Shown: piece after piece, positions 55,260-63,038 of the stretch
Layout: every line of letters begins with the position of its first letter
Numbering within the stretch: position 1 is the stretch's first letter
Origin: Mycolicibacterium helvum
Lineage (GTDB): Bacteria; Actinomycetota; Actinomycetes; Mycobacteriales; Mycobacteriaceae
Reading direction: 5' to 3'
Length of the DNA stretch: 64,000 nt
NCBI RefSeq assembly: GCF_010731895.1
Contig: NZ_AP022596.1
Location: 1,116,001 to 1,180,000, forward strand
Notes under the pieces: model-generated
Told to the model about the DNA's origin: nothing
What the model saw: only the letters and a program-made list of their open reading frames with translations
Database searches by the model: none
Position numbers and translations under genes: made by a program

Positions 55260-56230
55260 GGGCTTGCCTCCCCGACGCTGGTGGGCGTTCGTGTTCGGGT
55301 TGTCGACGGCCGCCGCACGTGGCCACCTAGCCCGCCCACTGCCTAACACACTGTTATCAGCAGATTGAAGGACTTCGCGCAGAATTCACCCGCGGCACCC
55401 GACATCGAGTGCGACGAACAGGGTTTCGAGTATGACGGGGGCGCGTGACAGAAAATTTGGGGTAGGCGACTACGCGTTCCTCGGCCTGGCGATCACAGTA
55501 CGTTTTCGCCGAATTAGTCCGGCGGCGCGGAGCAGTGCCCCGTCGCGGTTGGAGCCACCTGGCATGATCCGCGACTGTTGAGGAGGTCGGGATGGCCGAC
55601 ACGATTCGTGACGCGACAGTCGTTGGCGATGTTCGTCGGGACAGCAGCGAAGTCGAGAGTCGGCCTCGGCCCGTCGACGTGGTCGTTCGACCCGAAGAGA
55701 CGCAACTGAACCAGCTGCCGAGCTTTGTTCAAGGTTTGGACAAGCAGGCCGACAACACCACCGCAAGGTTTGGGATCGGGATGCTAACGCCCTCCCGGGA
55801 TGGCGCTTCTAGTGCCATGATGATTGCGCCTGCCAAGGCGCCAATGACGCCTACCCATGCTGCTGTCATGGTCGGAGCCTAGTCACGCGTGCTTGTTGAT
55901 GCCGTGCGATCGTCCGTTGCGACCCTGCTGGCCTCCGATGAACGTTCGAACTGCGACGATTTGGCAAACCCGATCCGCACCAGTCGCCGGGCAGACCATG
56001 TGGCCGAGCGAGTTTGCCACAGGAGACCGTGAGACCTGCTCGTACACAAGCGAATACCGGCTGGGGGCATTGCTGCCCTCAAACGAAAGTGACTCCACAG
56101 CTAATGCAACGTCTTCGAATCGGCGAATTGCCCGCTGCCCTCCACGATGAGACAACGCCCGGGCATCTGCTGACTGCGCCGACGACGAGCCGATCCAACG
56201 CGGCAGTGCAGCAAGAGCGAGCTTTTGCGG
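55260..56230. other. 971-bp gene-poor stretch inside the inserted element
   Basis: Several open frames cross this region on both strands, but none has a good start, ribosome binding site and protein-like composition together. The only protein-like piece is a membrane-type N-terminus on the minus strand (55729-55869). The stretch upstream of 55259 should contain the promoter of the protease-phospholipase gene, and it looks like a scar between the two cargo blocks. Confidence 0.5.
55729..55869 (-). pseudogene. N-terminal remnant of a small membrane protein
   Basis: An ATG-initiated 46-codon frame begins MTAAWVGVIGALAGAII, the pattern of actinobacterial single-helix membrane proteins of unknown function, then stops. 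Immediately beyond, another frame contains LVQLRLFGSNDHVDG, which resembles the soluble part that follows this helix in such proteins. This suggests a frameshifted, decayed gene. Evidence is weak because both pieces are short. Confidence 0.35.
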
Positions 56231-56851
56231 CTACTGCTGCCAACAGGGGAGGTGCATGAGATTGGTGTTGGCCAATGGCGGTAATCCGTCGTCGAGGTTG
56301 CGTAGCCGATCGTAGAGGTTGCGCATGGTTTCTTTGGTGGGCAGGTGTTCCCCGCCGGCTGCGCGTTCGAGAACCGTGGTGGTGTGGATCATGCGGATGC
56401 TGCCTACCGCCGCCTGGCCGCTGAGTGCTAGTCGCTGCAGGCGGCGAGCTTCGGTCGTGGCGAGCTGACAGCCGAGGCCTTCATCGATCAGGACGGTGAC
56501 GTGTTGTCCGGTCTCGGCGGCCACGGCGGCGTGGGCGAGGACCATGATCTCACCGAGGTCCTTTCCGGTGCGTGCGCGTTGGGCGAGCGGGACGCCGCTG
56601 ATGCGCTGGACGGCCGCGGACAGTTGGTCGGTCACATCGTCGCAGAGCACAGTCATCAGGCGTTCGGGCAGTTTGTTCCAGACGCGTTCGGCGGGCGCGA
56701 AGCGCTGGTCTTGGCGGGCTTTGCGCAGGATCTCTGTTTGGACTGCTTCGGGAACGCTGAGCGCTCCGAGGGTGGCAAAGAGCAGGCGTTCCTTGTTTAC
56801 GGACAGGAGGTTCAGGCCCGGTCCGGCGTCCATGATGGGGCGCGGGTTCAT
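56231..56851 (-). CDS. PIN-like nuclease-type protein, third gene of the XRE-ImmA operon
   Basis: A 206-residue protein starting MNPRPIMDAGPGLNLLSVNKERLLF, with an early Asp8 typical of PIN-like folds, acidic residues in KDLGEIMVLAHA, and LIDEGLG, matching the arrangement of PIN acidic active-site residues. The C-terminus (TKETMRNLYDRLRNLDDGLPPL) is conserved in relatives I recall from actinobacterial XRE-ImmA operons. Its ATG overlaps the ImmA stop by 4 bp (ATGA), so they are translated together. It is a likely RNase, perhaps the toxin or effector of the set. Function is inferred. Confidence 0.65.
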   Translation of the reverse strand: MNPRPIMDAGPGLNLLSVNKERLLFATLGALSVPEAVQTEILRKARQDQRFAPAERVWNKLPERLMTVLCDDVTDQLSAAVQRISGVPLAQRARTGKDLGEIMVLAHAAVAAETGQHVTVLIDEGLGCQLATTEARRLQRLALSGQAAVGSIRMIHTTTVLERAAGGEHLPTKETMRNLYDRLRNLDDGLPPLANTNLMHLPCWQQ

Positions 56852-57669
56852 TCGGTGGGCATGTCCTCGTCGTCCAGATCGCTGAGGTCGACCGTCACTG
56901 GGGGCAGTTCTGTCGCGTTCATCCACGGCGGCTGGTGTTCGGCGGGGACGACCCCGGCTTGGGCGAGTTCTTCTTCCACCTCTTCAAGGCTGACTCCCCG
57001 CAGTGTGGCCAAGGTCTGTGCCGATACGACACTTTCGCGGTAGCCAGCGATGGCTCGGGCGAGCAGACGCTGGGGGGAACGGGTGCGGTTGGCGTCGTTT
57101 TGCAGGGATCGGTACTGGTCCATCCAGCCATAGCGGGTCGCCAGTTGAGGCGTCGAAAGCTGCATCCAGTGGTCTTTGGTAAGGACGTCGATGTAGTCCC
57201 AGTGATACAGGGCAATAGCGGCAAGAGCCGGGGACACGAGAAACCACTGCACGACGGCGGAAAGCTCAGCCTCGGTCACGTCACTGGAGTGTGAGAGGAA
57301 CACGTTGAGACCCTCGCCGGGAATCAGCAGATGCCGGGCGAAGGCATCGGCGCGAATCTCTGCTGGGGAACGGAGATCGAGGTCTTCGCCGTCGGTCCAG
57401 TCGCCGAACAAGACGTGCGCCAGCTCATGGGCCAGCGTGCTGCGCTGTCGCATGGGCTGGCAGCTGCGTGCCACGGCGATAAAGACGGCCTGACGTGCGG
57501 GGTCACGCATCGTCAGGCCGTGTTCGTCCGGGCCTGCATCGAGTACAGCGACGTCGTGGCCTGTGGTCCGTTCGATCAGAGCGACCAGATCGCCCAGTGG
57601 TTGACTCCCCAGGTGGTGGTCGCTGCGGAATTTCGCGGCCGCCACCGCGGCCTCGTGCTCAGCTGACAT
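56848..57669 (-). CDS. ImmA/IrrE-type zinc metallopeptidase
   Basis: A 273-residue protein with the ImmA/IrrE signature: RSTLAHELAHVLFGD containing HELAH (81-85), then EIRADAFARHLLIP supplying the downstream Glu/Asp. In ICEBs1 and Deinococcus the peptidase of this family cleaves an XRE-type repressor to switch on genes. The XRE gene lies directly upstream (15 bp) and the PIN-like gene is coupled downstream, so it is the likely release switch. No signal peptide; cytoplasmic. Confidence 0.85.
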   Translation of the reverse strand: MSAEHEAAVAAAKFRSDHHLGSQPLGDLVALIERTTGHDVAVLDAGPDEHGLTMRDPARQAVFIAVARSCQPMRQRSTLAHELAHVLFGDWTDGEDLDLRSPAEIRADAFARHLLIPGEGLNVFLSHSSDVTEAELSAVVQWFLVSPALAAIALYHWDYIDVLTKDHWMQLSTPQLATRYGWMDQYRSLQNDANRTRSPQRLLARAIAGYRESVVSAQTLATLRGVSLEEVEEELAQAGVVPAEHQPPWMNATELPPVTVDLSDLDDEDMPTE

Positions 57670-57684
57670 CCTTGCCTCGGGATA

Positions 57685-58020
57685 TCACCGAGCAGCGGGG
57701 ATTGCCTGGTCGTCCAGGTACGCGTCGAGCTCGATGAAATGCAACAGTCGCTGACGCATCTTGTCCATGGTTGACCCGTTCGTTGATCGGGCCGCGCACT
57801 GCACCCGATCGGAGATAGCCGTCCCGGTCAGCTGCGCCACAGTGCAGCCAAGAGCATCGGCGATCTGGACGATCTCAGTCATCTTGGCCGGCCGTATGCC
57901 GGACAGGATGCGGCTCAGCGTCGATTGCGAAATTCCGGTGCGATCTTCGAGTGCTCGTTGGGACAAGTGAGCTGCTTCGCGGGCGCTCTCGATCGCGGCC
58001 GCCATCTGTATCGCCGTCAT
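57685..58020 (-). CDS. XRE-family helix-turn-helix regulator
   Basis: A 111-residue DNA-binding protein. The HTH is clear at about residues 14-65: AREAAHLSQRALEDRTGISQSTLSRILSGIRPAKMTEIVQIADALG. The C-terminal 45 residues are helical and polar and could be the contact for the ImmA peptidase. A near-perfect ribosome binding site, AGGAGGTG, precedes the ATG at 58020, favouring it over longer frames. It presumably represses its own operon via the repeated GATTC sites just upstream. Confidence 0.9.
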   Translation of the reverse strand: MTAIQMAAAIESAREAAHLSQRALEDRTGISQSTLSRILSGIRPAKMTEIVQIADALGCTVAQLTGTAISDRVQCAARSTNGSTMDKMRQRLLHFIELDAYLDDQAIPAAR

Positions 58021-58446
58021 GGAAACACCTCCTGAATCAGATTCTCGATTGTGATTCAAGTGTAGCGCGCGGACCGACAAATACCGAGCCCGGAAACCAC
58101 CGCCGAAGTGAGGCCGGGGCCGATGCTTGTTGGCGGCGGCGCTTTGAACGAGTCCGCACCCTCCAAGAAAGCCGTGCCGTACAGCACACACCCGCCGAGA
58201 AACCGCCGTCGTCGACGTGACCATGAGCAGACTCTGGCCGGTAGGGAGACCCGAGTTGATCGCACCAGGTCGGCATTCCGAATCCCCTTCGGCCGGGAGT
58301 CGAGGCCCAACTCGCTACCGAACGACTGTAGAGAGATCCCGTCGGTGCCCGGCGTTACCGTGGATCGACGCTGTGTCCTTGTGGCGCCGGCCCATCATGG
58401 GAGCCCGGCACCGACTCGGCGAAAAGGGACGAAGGGGAGGCTGCCC
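58021..58446. other. 426-bp divergent region between the XRE operon and the zinc-ribbon nuclease gene
   Basis: The part near 58020 holds a promoter and candidate operator for the XRE gene. The rest is GC-rich and without a convincing gene. The frame of the plus-strand gene is open through it but encodes Arg/Pro-rich, non-protein-like sequence, and the strong ribosome binding site lies at its end. Confidence 0.55.
58034..58064 (-). promoter_or_regulatory. Promoter with repeated GATTC/GAATC operator for the XRE-ImmA-PIN operon
   Basis: On the minus strand a -10-like TACACT (58064-58059) is followed by repeated GATTC/GAATC boxes at 58034-58038, 58040-58044 and 58053-58057. They overlap the expected transcription start and lie just upstream of the AGGAGGTG site. 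A repressor bound here would block its own transcription, the usual arrangement for XRE proteins. No test was possible. Confidence 0.5.
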
Positions 58447-60903
58447 ATGTGGCCGTTGTTGACCAATGAGCCGCTGGACGCCGACACCGTGGTCAGCCGG
58501 CAACTGCGGCCGGCCGGATGCGCCGTCCCCGTCGACCGCGCGGACCTGGCGGCAGGCGCGCGCGCCGTGGTCGATCTGTGCAATTCCTGGGGCGGGGGCG
58601 CCATGCCGTTGATCCCGGTGACACCGGGGTCCCCCATCGACAGCAGGTGGCACCGAATTCTGTTGCAGAGCAACATCGACGGCATTGCCAAGACAGACCT
58701 GATCGACGCGCACGAACGGAGCAGGTTCAGCGACATCCAGGGCGGGGATTACCGGCAGCTGCTCCTGCGGGTTCTGATCGACCTCGACGACCCGAAGCCG
58801 ACCGTGCAGACATGTCGCGGTGTACCCGCCGATCATGATTGGTATCTCGCTTACCTGGCCATGTTCGGCGACCTGCCCGTGTATCCGAACTCCATGAACA
58901 CGTGGAACGAGTTGCCGCGGGACTTGACCTACCAGGACGTCGTGACGATCAAGGGCGTCGAGGGCGAACTCGGGGCGGCGGGGCTTGCGTCGCTGATCCG
59001 GACGTCCTCTGCGGTAACTGCGGTCGGCCTGACACGGAGAAAGCTCACCGTCGGAGTTCCGGCCGCGACCAATCGGGGCTTGCTGCCCGAGCGTTCGCGG
59101 TTCGAATGGGACGACGATCGGATCTCCCGGCGCTATGGCCCCAACGTGATCGTCGTCTACCGCCCCGGCAGCGTGGAGGATCTCGCGCTGATCTGGAACG
59201 TACGGGCGCGGTTCGCCCATCCCCCCGGCCTACCGCTTGCCATTCCGATGACCGACACCATCGACCAGGACATCGCGAGTCTCAAGCAGGCCGGCGTCGA
59301 GCACTTCTTCGGCGGCGGCCACGACGTGGCCCTGACGTCCTTCTCCGTGGACGTCGCCGACCTCGAAGCGGTCGCCACGCGCAACCGGTTCGACGTCGTG
59401 GACCCGTGGAAGCTGTTGGGGCCCATCGGGGGGTACTGCGTCCTGTCTTCGGAGACAACGCATTTCACCGATGGTGCTGCCACGATCCCGGGCTTCACGT
59501 CCACTGATGTCGAGGCGCTGGGTCTGTCACTCTTGGGGAGTCATCAAGGCGCATGGATGCGGTTGAAGACGACGGTCGCCGACGATCCCTTGCCGCTCAG
59601 CGCCACTATGCGTCGCCCGCACTACTTCGGCGAGCTGCGGTATCTGGATGGCCCTATCACCTCTGGCGGGCACCTCAACCACACGACGCGCGTCACCCAA
59701 CCTTCGGCCAGGGAGGTGCTGGCCGCCCTTGCCGCCGACGCCGACGCCGTTGTGACGGAGAGCGCCCCGGGCAGAGCCGCCGAGTACCTGATCCGGGCTG
59801 CCGAGTCCGACCTGGCGATGCTGGCGGCCCCGGGTGTCGTCGCGGCGATCAACGAGCTGACCCGCGGCCGGCACGTCAGTCTGGTCAAGCGGCGCCTCAA
59901 CCAGTTCCTGGGCCAGGAAGACCTCGACGAGTCCACCGATCGCTACCAAACGCTGCTGCAACGACTTGACGATGCCGTCGGCGCTCCCGACGCGGCGGAG
60001 GCCGGGTCCCTGACCTTCAATCAGCTCAAGGTTCTGCTTCGCATGTCCCTGACCGGGGCGCAGCGGTGGCTGCAGTGGGCAACGGCGAGCGGGCTGGTCC
60101 TGCGGGGTGTGGAAGCCAACTGCGAGCGGTGCGGTCACAAACAATGGCGGCCGTTCGTGGAAATCGTGCCGGCGCTGATCTGCCACGGCTGCGGTCAACC
60201 GATCGTGAATGCGTACGGCTTTAACCACATTGAGTACCGATACCGGGCCAGCGAGTCACTGCTGCGCGCCATGAGCCACGATGTCCTTCCCTCGGTCCTG
60301 GCGATCCGCTACCTCGCGTCCGTCATGGGCGGACCCGGCGGCATGGTGTTCGGCTCCTACCCCGGGATCGAGTTCCGCCCCGACGCCGGCTCACCGGTTG
60401 ACGCCGAAGTCGATGCCTTGGTCGTCCTGCGCACCGGCGGGATCATCGTCGGTGAGTGCAAGACCAACGCGCGCGGGTTGACCACAGGGGAACTGGACAA
60501 GCTCTGGAAGGCCGCGGATCAGATTGGTGCGCGTGCGACGTTCGCCGCGACGTTGGACACGGCGCAGGCGTGCGGTCCGCTCTGGCGCGAGCAGGCTGCC
60601 CCGAACGGGCGGCCGCACTTCGCGCTGACTGCCGAGCACCTATTCGACCTGCAGGCGAGGGGGCCCGTCGGCCAAGGGGACCTGTTCGAATGGCGTGATG
60701 CCCTTCCTGGGCCACGCGGACCGGATGAGCCGGCGGGGTGGGAGGCCGTCGACGAGGCGTTCAGTCGCCGCACCGAAGGTTCTACCACCGACTACAGGCA
60801 GCTGCGGCGTGCGCCGTGGATGTCGCCCGAGTTCATCGATCCCATGCGTCTGCCGGCCGACTGGCGTAACGGGTTGTCAGAGGAGCCGACCACGGCGTCG
60901 TGA
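58447..60903 (+). CDS. Large zinc-ribbon protein with C-terminal PD-(D/E)XK-like nuclease domain
   Basis: An 818-residue protein with no family I can name. The N-terminal 540 residues are a mix of helices and strands without known motifs. A Cys4 zinc ribbon follows: CERC at 559-562 and CHGC at 579-582. The C-terminal domain has the nuclease core: Asp656 in AEVDALVVL, then Glu670-Cys-Lys672 in IIVGECKT, followed by a helix in LDKLWKAADQIG. This is the D...ExK arrangement of restriction-type nucleases. The ATG at 58447 is supported by AGGGGAGG about 8 bases upstream. It is divergent from the XRE operon. It probably senses or cuts nucleic acid as part of the defence cargo; this is inference. Confidence 0.75.
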   Translation: MWPLLTNEPLDADTVVSRQLRPAGCAVPVDRADLAAGARAVVDLCNSWGGGAMPLIPVTPGSPIDSRWHRILLQSNIDGIAKTDLIDAHERSRFSDIQGGDYRQLLLRVLIDLDDPKPTVQTCRGVPADHDWYLAYLAMFGDLPVYPNSMNTWNELPRDLTYQDVVTIKGVEGELGAAGLASLIRTSSAVTAVGLTRRKLTVGVPAATNRGLLPERSRFEWDDDRISRRYGPNVIVVYRPGSVEDLALIWNVRARFAHPPGLPLAIPMTDTIDQDIASLKQAGVEHFFGGGHDVALTSFSVDVADLEAVATRNRFDVVDPWKLLGPIGGYCVLSSETTHFTDGAATIPGFTSTDVEALGLSLLGSHQGAWMRLKTTVADDPLPLSATMRRPHYFGELRYLDGPITSGGHLNHTTRVTQPSAREVLAALAADADAVVTESAPGRAAEYLIRAAESDLAMLAAPGVVAAINELTRGRHVSLVKRRLNQFLGQEDLDESTDRYQTLLQRLDDAVGAPDAAEAGSLTFNQLKVLLRMSLTGAQRWLQWATASGLVLRGVEANCERCGHKQWRPFVEIVPALICHGCGQPIVNAYGFNHIEYRYRASESLLRAMSHDVLPSVLAIRYLASVMGGPGGMVFGSYPGIEFRPDAGSPVDAEVDALVVLRTGGIIVGECKTNARGLTTGELDKLWKAADQIGARATFAATLDTAQACGPLWREQAAPNGRPHFALTAEHLFDLQARGPVGQGDLFEWRDALPGPRGPDEPAGWEAVDEAFSRRTEGSTTDYRQLRRAPWMSPEFIDPMRLPADWRNGLSEEPTTAS

Positions 60904-60930
60904 GACGTCCGTCGGGGCGGGAACATGCCG

Positions 60931-61165
60931 TCATCGCAGGTCAGGACGCCTTTCGCGCTTCTGCACAGAACGCTGACTCGGCTTCGGCGACCAGGCCTTG
61001 GGCGACCAGGTACACCGTAGGGCGTCGCAGCGCAGCGCGGCGCCGGGCGGAATGATGACCTCGTCTTCGCCGGCGTTGGCGGAGATCGCCGTGACCGGGA
61101 GGCCGTCGCGGGTGCGGATCGCCATCACGTAGGCGCCGGACCCGCGCTCGGCGAAGCGGGTGGCG
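60931..61165 (-). pseudogene. C-terminal fragment resembling an ADP-ribosyltransferase toxin
   Basis: On the minus strand the frame ending at 60931 contains FAERGSGAYVMAIRTRDG and SANAGEDEVIIPPGAAL, which resembles the last part of arginine-specific ADP-ribosyltransferase domains, where an ExE pair (here GEDEV) is catalytic. No N-terminal part or start is visible upstream; the frame runs into sequence that codes on the opposite strand. It looks like the 3' remnant of a toxin gene. Identification is tentative. Confidence 0.4.
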
Positions 61166-61182
61166 CCGCGGCCGTGGGCGCC

Positions 61183-61335
61183 ATGCTCAGCGGTGTCAAC
61201 GCCGCCGGCAGCATCCTCGACCGCGATCTCGTCCCCTTCATCCGCAGCGGCGGCCAACTCGCCGACTCCTCCGCCCTGCCCACCTGGGGGAACAACTTCG
61301 ACCCGTTCACCACCACCCGGGCATTGCACGACTAA
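61183..61335 (+). pseudogene. C-terminal gene fragment of unknown family
   Basis: A plus-strand frame ending in TAA at 61333-61335 encodes LSGVNAAGSILDRDLVPFI, GGQLADSSALPTWGNN and TTTRALHD, which looks like real protein. Upstream, AAAVGAM continues in frame for a few codons, then the sequence becomes the ADP-ribosyltransferase-like fragment on the other strand. This is therefore a truncated 3' end, joined near 61165-61180. The parent family is not recognised. Confidence 0.35.
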
Positions 61336-61556
61336 CCACCATGGGGGCTGGCGCAATCTGGTTCACAAGAAGCTTGCCGAGCAGCTGCTCGCCCTCGCGA
61401 GGAACGAGGGGTGGAGTTGGTGAGTGCATCGGCCTGGGCAATCAGTTGACCCATGCTCGGGAACTGTCGCCCTGTTCCGGCCGCCCCCGACCGGGGGCGC
61501 CTGCAGACCGCGTGTTGTCAGCCACGCGTGTCGCCACCGTGGAGGAAGCTGGCTGT

Positions 61557-62531
61557 GTGCTCACCATCTACCTAGATCAGAACAAGTGGATTGATCTAGC
61601 TCGGGCCGAGTCTGGACACCCAGGGGGCATCGCATTCGTCGACATTCTGCAAGCGTTTCGGCGAGCTGCCCACGAGAAGCGAGCCCGCTTCCCGCTGAGC
61701 TGCGCACACTATTACGAGACTGGTAAGCAGCGCGACTGGACGAGGCGCAAGAATCTCAGCACGTCGATGATGCGCCTTGCCGGACTGGTGCGCATCGCCC
61801 CACCGCATGCCATCGTTCCTTGGGAGATCCGTCGCGCATTGATCGACGTGTTCGACTTGCAGCTTCACCTTCGGGACCTGGATTTGTTCGGTTCTGGTAT
61901 GGCGCACGCTTTTGCCAGAGAAGACCTTCGGATGGACGCACCCGCAGAATGGCACGCCGCGCTTCCGCCCGAGCTGTATGGCGTCATGAAAGAGCGTTGG
62001 GACGCCGCAGTGGAGGCGATCGTGCTAGGCGACGTCATGCCAGAGGGTGGCCCTGAGATCTCACGACTTCGCTTGCACGGCCTGAAGAACCTGACCGGTC
62101 GGAGGTTCGTCGAAGGGCAGCAGAACGTGGCGGCTTGGGTGGGTGAGCTCGGCCGCCACCGCTTGGCGGACGCCATGCTTGCCACCACCTTCGTCGATAT
62201 CGCCGAACCCTTGATGACGGTGGCAGCAGAACTTGGCATCGCGGCCGAGGATGTCGTTGACAAGGCCAATGTCATCATTGACGCCATCCCGTCGCGGTGG
62301 GTGGAGATGAAGCTCAGACACCTACGTCAGGCCAATCCTCAAAAGGCTTGGGAGGGTAACGATCTCAACGATATGATCGCCCTGTCGGTTGCGGTGCCCT
62401 ATTGCGATGTTGTGGTGACCGAGAAGTCCTGGGCTTCGCTCATCCGAACGGCGAAGGTCGGCGACCGCTACGATACGTTGGTCACCCCGCGACTGCTGGA
62501 TGTGGTTGATCGATTGACCGTCGACTCCTGA
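61557..62531 (+). CDS. PIN-like domain nuclease protein
   Basis: A 324-residue protein with the acidic residues of a PIN-like fold in the expected order: Asp7 in TIYLDQNKWIDLA, Glu54 in CAHYYETGK, then Asp269 and Asp272 in WEGNDLNDMIALSVA, and Asp284 before VVVTEKSW. The middle, about residues 60-250, is a helical insertion longer than in ordinary toxin PIN domains. GGAGGAAG eight bases before the GTG at 61557 sets the start. It is the last complete gene before the right end of the inserted element. A ribonuclease effector role is likely but unproven. Confidence 0.7.
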   Translation: MLTIYLDQNKWIDLARAESGHPGGIAFVDILQAFRRAAHEKRARFPLSCAHYYETGKQRDWTRRKNLSTSMMRLAGLVRIAPPHAIVPWEIRRALIDVFDLQLHLRDLDLFGSGMAHAFAREDLRMDAPAEWHAALPPELYGVMKERWDAAVEAIVLGDVMPEGGPEISRLRLHGLKNLTGRRFVEGQQNVAAWVGELGRHRLADAMLATTFVDIAEPLMTVAAELGIAAEDVVDKANVIIDAIPSRWVEMKLRHLRQANPQKAWEGNDLNDMIALSVAVPYCDVVVTEKSWASLIRTAKVGDRYDTLVTPRLLDVVDRLTVDS

Positions 62532-62580
62532 CCGCTAGCTACGGCGAGCACTGCTGTTGAGGTGTAGCTCGAAGATTCGT

Positions 62581-62850
62581 CTACGGATAGAACAGTTCCA
62601 CCGACGGTCGATCGCTGGGTACGGTGTTCAACAGTTCGCGGGCGAAGTCGATGATCCGGGTCAGCCCACATGAGGTGGCGGCTTCGATGGCGTTGTGGAG
62701 GTAGGCGTCGGCGTGGACTGGATCGGAGTCCCATTGGCCGCTCAGCGCTGTTGCTAGGGCGGCGTGAACCGGGAAACTGCTGCTGCGCCGAGCAGCATCA
62801 AACGCGCTTGAAAGCCGGCTTCGGATCGCTAGCGAGGCTATGCAAAATCC
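62581..62850 (-). pseudogene. 3' fragment of a gene cut by the right end of the element
   Basis: The minus-strand frame ending at 62581 reads HAALATALSGQWDSDPVHAD, then AYLHNAIEAATSC and GLTRIIDFARELLNTVP, and looks like the helical (TPR-like) C-terminus of a regulator or similar protein. Upstream of about 62850 the frame enters the repeat sequences of the element end and becomes meaningless. So about 88 C-terminal codons are left and the start is lost. The parent gene is not identified. Confidence 0.45.
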
Positions 62851-62922
62851 GCTCGAAAATGGCGGATCCGCCATCGTCCGCCATTTTCGAGCGGAATCCG
62901 CCATCTTTGAGCGGAACCTACA
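62846..62922. repeat. Right end of the inserted element: nested palindrome plus terminal repeat
   Basis: The terminal repeat is 62893-62922. Inside it, TCCGCTCGAAAATGGCGGA (62848-62866) and its complement (62877-62895) form a 19-bp inverted repeat around 10 bases that again contain TCCGCCATCG. So at least four copies of the ATGGCGGA core lie here, some in opposite directions, unlike the left end where all copies point the same way. Confidence 0.75.
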
Positions 62923-63038
62923 GCCGCGACGATTTCCTGCCAGTCTCCACACAGTTCCTGCCAGTGGAATTAAATCCCTGACCTCCGGGTTTACTCCCTT
63001 GTAACTGGAAGAACGAGCAAGAAGAGAAGGCAGTGCAC

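Larger units (their letters stand above)
46053..62922. mobile_element. 16.9-kb inserted element with TG...CA terminal inverted repeats and defence-like cargo
   Basis: The left end (46053-46082) starts TGTAGGTTCC and the right end (62893-62922) is its inverted partner. The 30-bp ends agree at 24 positions by eye, with TGTAGGTTCC and ATGGCGGAT.CC as the invariant blocks. Extra copies of the inner block lie at 46121-46132 and 46147-46157 and several times near 62847-62897, as expected of transposase-binding sites. TG/CA termini with repeated end sites are a mark of IS21-, Tn7-, Tn5053- and Mu-like elements. No transposase or recombinase gene is visible inside, so it is either non-autonomous or decayed. 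No convincing target duplication is seen. It separates lpqV from the Rv1063c homolog, which are neighbours in M. tuberculosis. Confidence 0.75.
62532..63038. other. Right end region of the inserted element and its chromosomal junction
   Basis: This stretch holds a truncated minus-strand gene (62581 to about 62850), the right-end repeats (62846-62922), and then 116 bp of chromosomal sequence leading to the small secreted-protein gene, including its ribosome binding site (agagaagg). Confidence 0.6.

Noticed and set aside
46053..62922. A prophage or integrative conjugative element
   Set aside because: No integrase, capsid, terminase, portal, relaxase or type IV secretion gene is visible, and no tRNA gene lies at either boundary.
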